A stretch of DNA of 7,867 bases from an uncultured Clostridia bacterium (GTDB taxonomy: Bacteria > Bacillota > Clostridia > Christensenellales > Borkfalkiaceae): positions 1 to 7,867 of the forward strand of contig CAMAHZ010000052.1 in assembly GCA_945834965.1 (NCBI GenBank), written 5' to 3'. Shown here piece after piece: positions 6,095-7,867 of this stretch (positions are counted from its first letter, which is position 1; the number at the start of each line of letters is the position of its first letter). Under the pieces are notes generated by a model. It did no database searches. It was not told where the DNA came from and saw only the letters and a program-made list of their open reading frames with translations. Both the position numbers and the translations under genes were made by a program.

Positions 6095-6716
6095 TTTCTT
6101 CTATTGCCCTTTTAATGTTTTCAGTAAGCGCCTTAACTTCTGCATTTTTGAACTTGCAGGAAGTTTTATTTGCAATAAGCCTTGCGCTGATATCAAAAAT
6201 TTTCTTGAATACCTTTAAATCGTTTTCCTTTAAGGTAGTACCCGTTTCAACGATATCGACAATAACGTCGGATATGCCGAGTACGGGCGCAAGCTCGATT
6301 GAGCCGTTAAGCTTAATAAGCTCTATATGCCTACCGTCGGAGATGAAATATTTTTCTGCAACGTTAACGAATTTAGTGGCAACCCTTAGCGGCATTGCCG
6401 TATCGTCTACCCAGTCGTTTTTTGCCGCAACGCACATAGCGCATTTGCCGATATTAAGGTCGGCAAGCTCGTATACGTCGGGCTGATACTCGTCTAAAAT
6501 ATCCTTGCCGATAACGCCGATATCCGCCGCGCCGAGCTGAACGTAGACTCCGACGTCAGAAGGCTTTACCCAAAAGTAACAAACCTTGCCAGCGCTGTCT
6601 TTAAATATAAGCTTGCGTGAGTCGCTTGAGTAATCTTCGCAGGCATAGCCCATTTTTGCAAGCAACGAATAAACTTTTTCGCCTAATCTTCCCTTAGGCA
6701 AGGCTATGTTAATCAT
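6087..6716 (-). CDS. hisG: ATP phosphoribosyltransferase, short-form catalytic subunit (HisG-S)
   Basis: A 209-residue enzyme for the first, committed step: ATP plus PRPP to phosphoribosyl-ATP. Family signatures are MINIALPKGRLGEKV (1-15), RKLIF (34-38), FWVKPSDVGVYVQLGAADIG (48-67), IGKDILDE (69-76), LNIGKCAMCVA (87-97) and the PRPP loop DIVETGTTLKEN (154-165). The length and the absence of a C-terminal ACT-like regulatory domain place it in the short class, which requires HisZ for activity and feedback control. The frame extends seven codons further to a TTG at 6737. The ATG at 6716 is preferred because it gives the conserved N-terminus and has GGAGAGAG at 6722-6729. It overlaps the hisZ 3' end by 8 nt. 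Confidence 0.96.
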   Translation of the reverse strand: MINIALPKGRLGEKVYSLLAKMGYACEDYSSDSRKLIFKDSAGKVCYFWVKPSDVGVYVQLGAADIGVIGKDILDEYQPDVYELADLNIGKCAMCVAAKNDWVDDTAMPLRVATKFVNVAEKYFISDGRHIELIKLNGSIELAPVLGISDVIVDIVETGTTLKENDLKVFKKIFDISARLIANKTSCKFKNAEVKALTENIKRAIEENA

Positions 6717-7797
6717 TTTTACTCTCTCCGTCTGCAAGGTTTATAAGATTTTTATACCTGACCGCACCGTCGTCACGGTTGGAAATTCGAACCGAATAAC
6801 CTGCCTTAATTTTTTCGTTAGCCGCCTTTAGTGCGCTGTCTTCGCAAAAATTATCATAGATAATAAGATAGTCTACTTCTTCTCTCTCTTTAGAAAAATA
6901 TCTGTCGAGCTCGCCTAAGTATAGCGCAAAACCGATTGCACCGCCAACTTTTCCAAGTTTTTTAATAAGCTTATCGTACCTTCCGCCCGATAAAACGCGG
7001 TGGAAAATTCCGTTAACGTAGCCGTTAAAGACCTCGCCGTTATAGTAATCTGCGTTGTTGGTAACGGAAAAATCAACCTTAATCTTATCGCCGTAACCAA
7101 AGCTTTCAAGCCTTGCGCAGAGCGTTGAAAGCGAGTTTAGCGCCGCCTTCATCTGCTCGTTTAAAACTGCGCCTTCAGCCTTTTTTAATGCGACTTTAGG
7201 CTCGCCTTCTGCTTCTAACGCTATTTCAAACGCCTTAACCAACTTATCTGAGTATCCGTATTTTTGCGCAAGCTTTTTAAAGTCGTGCAAATTCTTGCTC
7301 TTTAAGCACTCTTTGACTTCCTTATTGCCTTCTTTAAATTCGCCCAGCAGCCCTTCGGTAAAGTCCATATGCGAAACGTCTAAAACGTAATCGTCACTTA
7401 TTGACGACAGAGTCTCACACATTAAAATCGCCGCTTCACAGACGGAAGCGCCGTCTACAGCGCCGATTATTTCAGCGCCTACCTGGCTTACTTCTTTATA
7501 TTCCTTACCGCCAGTCGACTGCCTGTAGACCTTTTCGTCGTAGTAATACTTTTCAAGTTCGCCTTGTTTAAGGTCGCTATGCTTTATAAGTGATAGTGTA
7601 ACGTCGGGGCGCATTGCCATAAGTCTGCCGCTTAAGTCCGAAAAGGCAATTACGTTTTTGCCTATTAAAAAGTCCTTGTTCTCCTGATAGAGCGAATACT
7701 CTTCAAAACAGCTGGGCTTATATAATTTGTAGCCGTAGCTCTTATACAGGGAAACAAGCGACTGTATAACCGATTTTTCGCTGTTATTTTTAGACAT
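6709..7797 (-). CDS. hisZ: ATP phosphoribosyltransferase regulatory subunit HisZ
   Basis: A 362-residue paralogue of histidyl-tRNA synthetase that binds HisG-S and senses histidine. Class II synthetase motif 2 is visible as KYYYDEKVYRQ...EVSQVGAEIIG (83-112), with R92. The histidine-binding loop reads TNNADYYNGEVF (247-258), and motif 3 is SGGRYDKLIKKLG...GGAIGFALYLGELDRY (270-300). In true HisRS the loop reads R-G-L-D-Y-Y; here the catalytic arginine position is replaced (N-N-A-D-Y-Y), so tRNA charging is not expected. The full HisRS anticodon-binding domain is missing; the last ~60 residues (about 305-362) may be a reduced remnant. The start ATG follows the upstream stop by 2 nt (TAATTATG), with GAGG at 7808-7811. 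An in-frame TGA at 7816-7818 excludes a longer start. Confidence 0.93.
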   Translation of the reverse strand: MSKNNSEKSVIQSLVSLYKSYGYKLYKPSCFEEYSLYQENKDFLIGKNVIAFSDLSGRLMAMRPDVTLSLIKHSDLKQGELEKYYYDEKVYRQSTGGKEYKEVSQVGAEIIGAVDGASVCEAAILMCETLSSISDDYVLDVSHMDFTEGLLGEFKEGNKEVKECLKSKNLHDFKKLAQKYGYSDKLVKAFEIALEAEGEPKVALKKAEGAVLNEQMKAALNSLSTLCARLESFGYGDKIKVDFSVTNNADYYNGEVFNGYVNGIFHRVLSGGRYDKLIKKLGKVGGAIGFALYLGELDRYFSKEREEVDYLIIYDNFCEDSALKAANEKIKAGYSVRISNRDDGAVRYKNLINLADGESKND

Positions 7798-7799
7798 AA

Positions 7800-7867
7800 T
7801 TATTTGCCCTCGTAATCAATAAACTTCTTATAGCCGCCGCTGCCGTGCGCAATAGCCCTTGAAATTC
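7800..7867 (-). CDS. 3' end of an unidentified upstream gene, probably first part of the same operon
   Basis: Reading the minus strand into hisZ, one frame stays open from the window edge to a TAA at 7800-7802. It encodes at least 21 residues ending in HGSGGYKKFIDYEGK. The stop lies 2 nt before the hisZ ATG, and the hisZ ribosome binding site falls inside its last codons, as at the other junctions in this operon. That spacing is the main reason to believe it is a real gene. I do not recognise the family from so short a tail. A missing histidinol-phosphate phosphatase would be a logical guess from context, but nothing in the visible residues shows it. Confidence 0.55.
   Translation of the reverse strand, partial: ISRAIAHGSGGYKKFIDYEGK

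Noticed and set aside
6717..6737. TTG start giving hisG seven extra residues
   Set aside because: The conserved HisG N-terminus begins at the ATG at 6716, which has a well-placed GGAGAGAG site; the extra residues encode that site.
6915..7109. 64-residue minus-strand frame inside hisZ
   Set aside because: Out-of-frame shadow across the motif 3 region of HisZ; low-complexity translation with no family signature.
7798..7867. his operon promoter, T-box or histidine attenuator before hisZ
   Set aside because: An open frame runs through this stretch up to 2 nt from hisZ and no hairpin or run of histidine codons is present; the operon control region must lie further right.

Overview
This window is almost entirely one complete, tightly packed histidine biosynthesis operon on the minus strand. 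It runs from hisZ at the right to hisIE at the left. The organism looks like a low-GC Gram-positive bacterium (Bacillota, probably Clostridia-related). The grounds are AT-rich DNA, strong GGAG-type ribosome binding sites, a short-form HisG paired with a HisZ regulatory subunit, a single-function HisB, and a fused HisIE. The taxonomic call is inference from gene content and base composition only.

Layout, in the order of transcription (right to left): the 3' end of an unidentified upstream gene (7800-7867), hisZ (6709-7797), hisG (6087-6716), hisD (4820-6094), hisC (3765-4820), hisB (3152-3763), hisH (2544-3152), hisA (1824-2540), hisF (1066-1821), hisIE (422-1069). A strong intrinsic terminator at 351-377 follows. 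Every junction is either an overlap (1, 4 or 8 nt) or a gap of 1-3 nt, so the nine genes are almost certainly one polycistron with coupled translation. From hisG onward the order is the familiar G-D-C-B-H-A-F-I(E).

Together the genes take PRPP and ATP to histidine. HisZG makes phosphoribosyl-ATP; HisIE hydrolyses it and opens the ring; HisA isomerises the product; HisH and HisF make imidazole glycerol phosphate and AICAR; HisB dehydrates; HisC transaminates; HisD oxidises histidinol to histidine. The one missing step is histidinol-phosphate phosphatase. HisB has only the dehydratase domain, and no phosphatase gene is visible, so that enzyme is encoded elsewhere or by the cut-off upstream gene. 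Catalytic residues are intact in all nine proteins, with a few substitutions near active sites noted below. The operon's promoter and leader (T-box, attenuator or other) lie outside the window to the right.

The only non-coding stretch is 1-421. Its left part (6-131) has imperfect terminal inverted repeats around an ~89-nt interior. Next comes a good sigma-A-type promoter on the plus strand (167-195), a perfect 20-bp inverted repeat with a 4-nt loop (207-250), a second partial copy of the core of that palindrome (321-344), and the bidirectional terminator shared with the his operon. Promoter, hairpin and terminator with no open reading frame between them suggest a small RNA of about 175 nt convergent to the operon. 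This is the most interesting part of the window, but it rests on sequence pattern alone. I see no mobile-element gene, CRISPR array, defence system or new enzyme system here.
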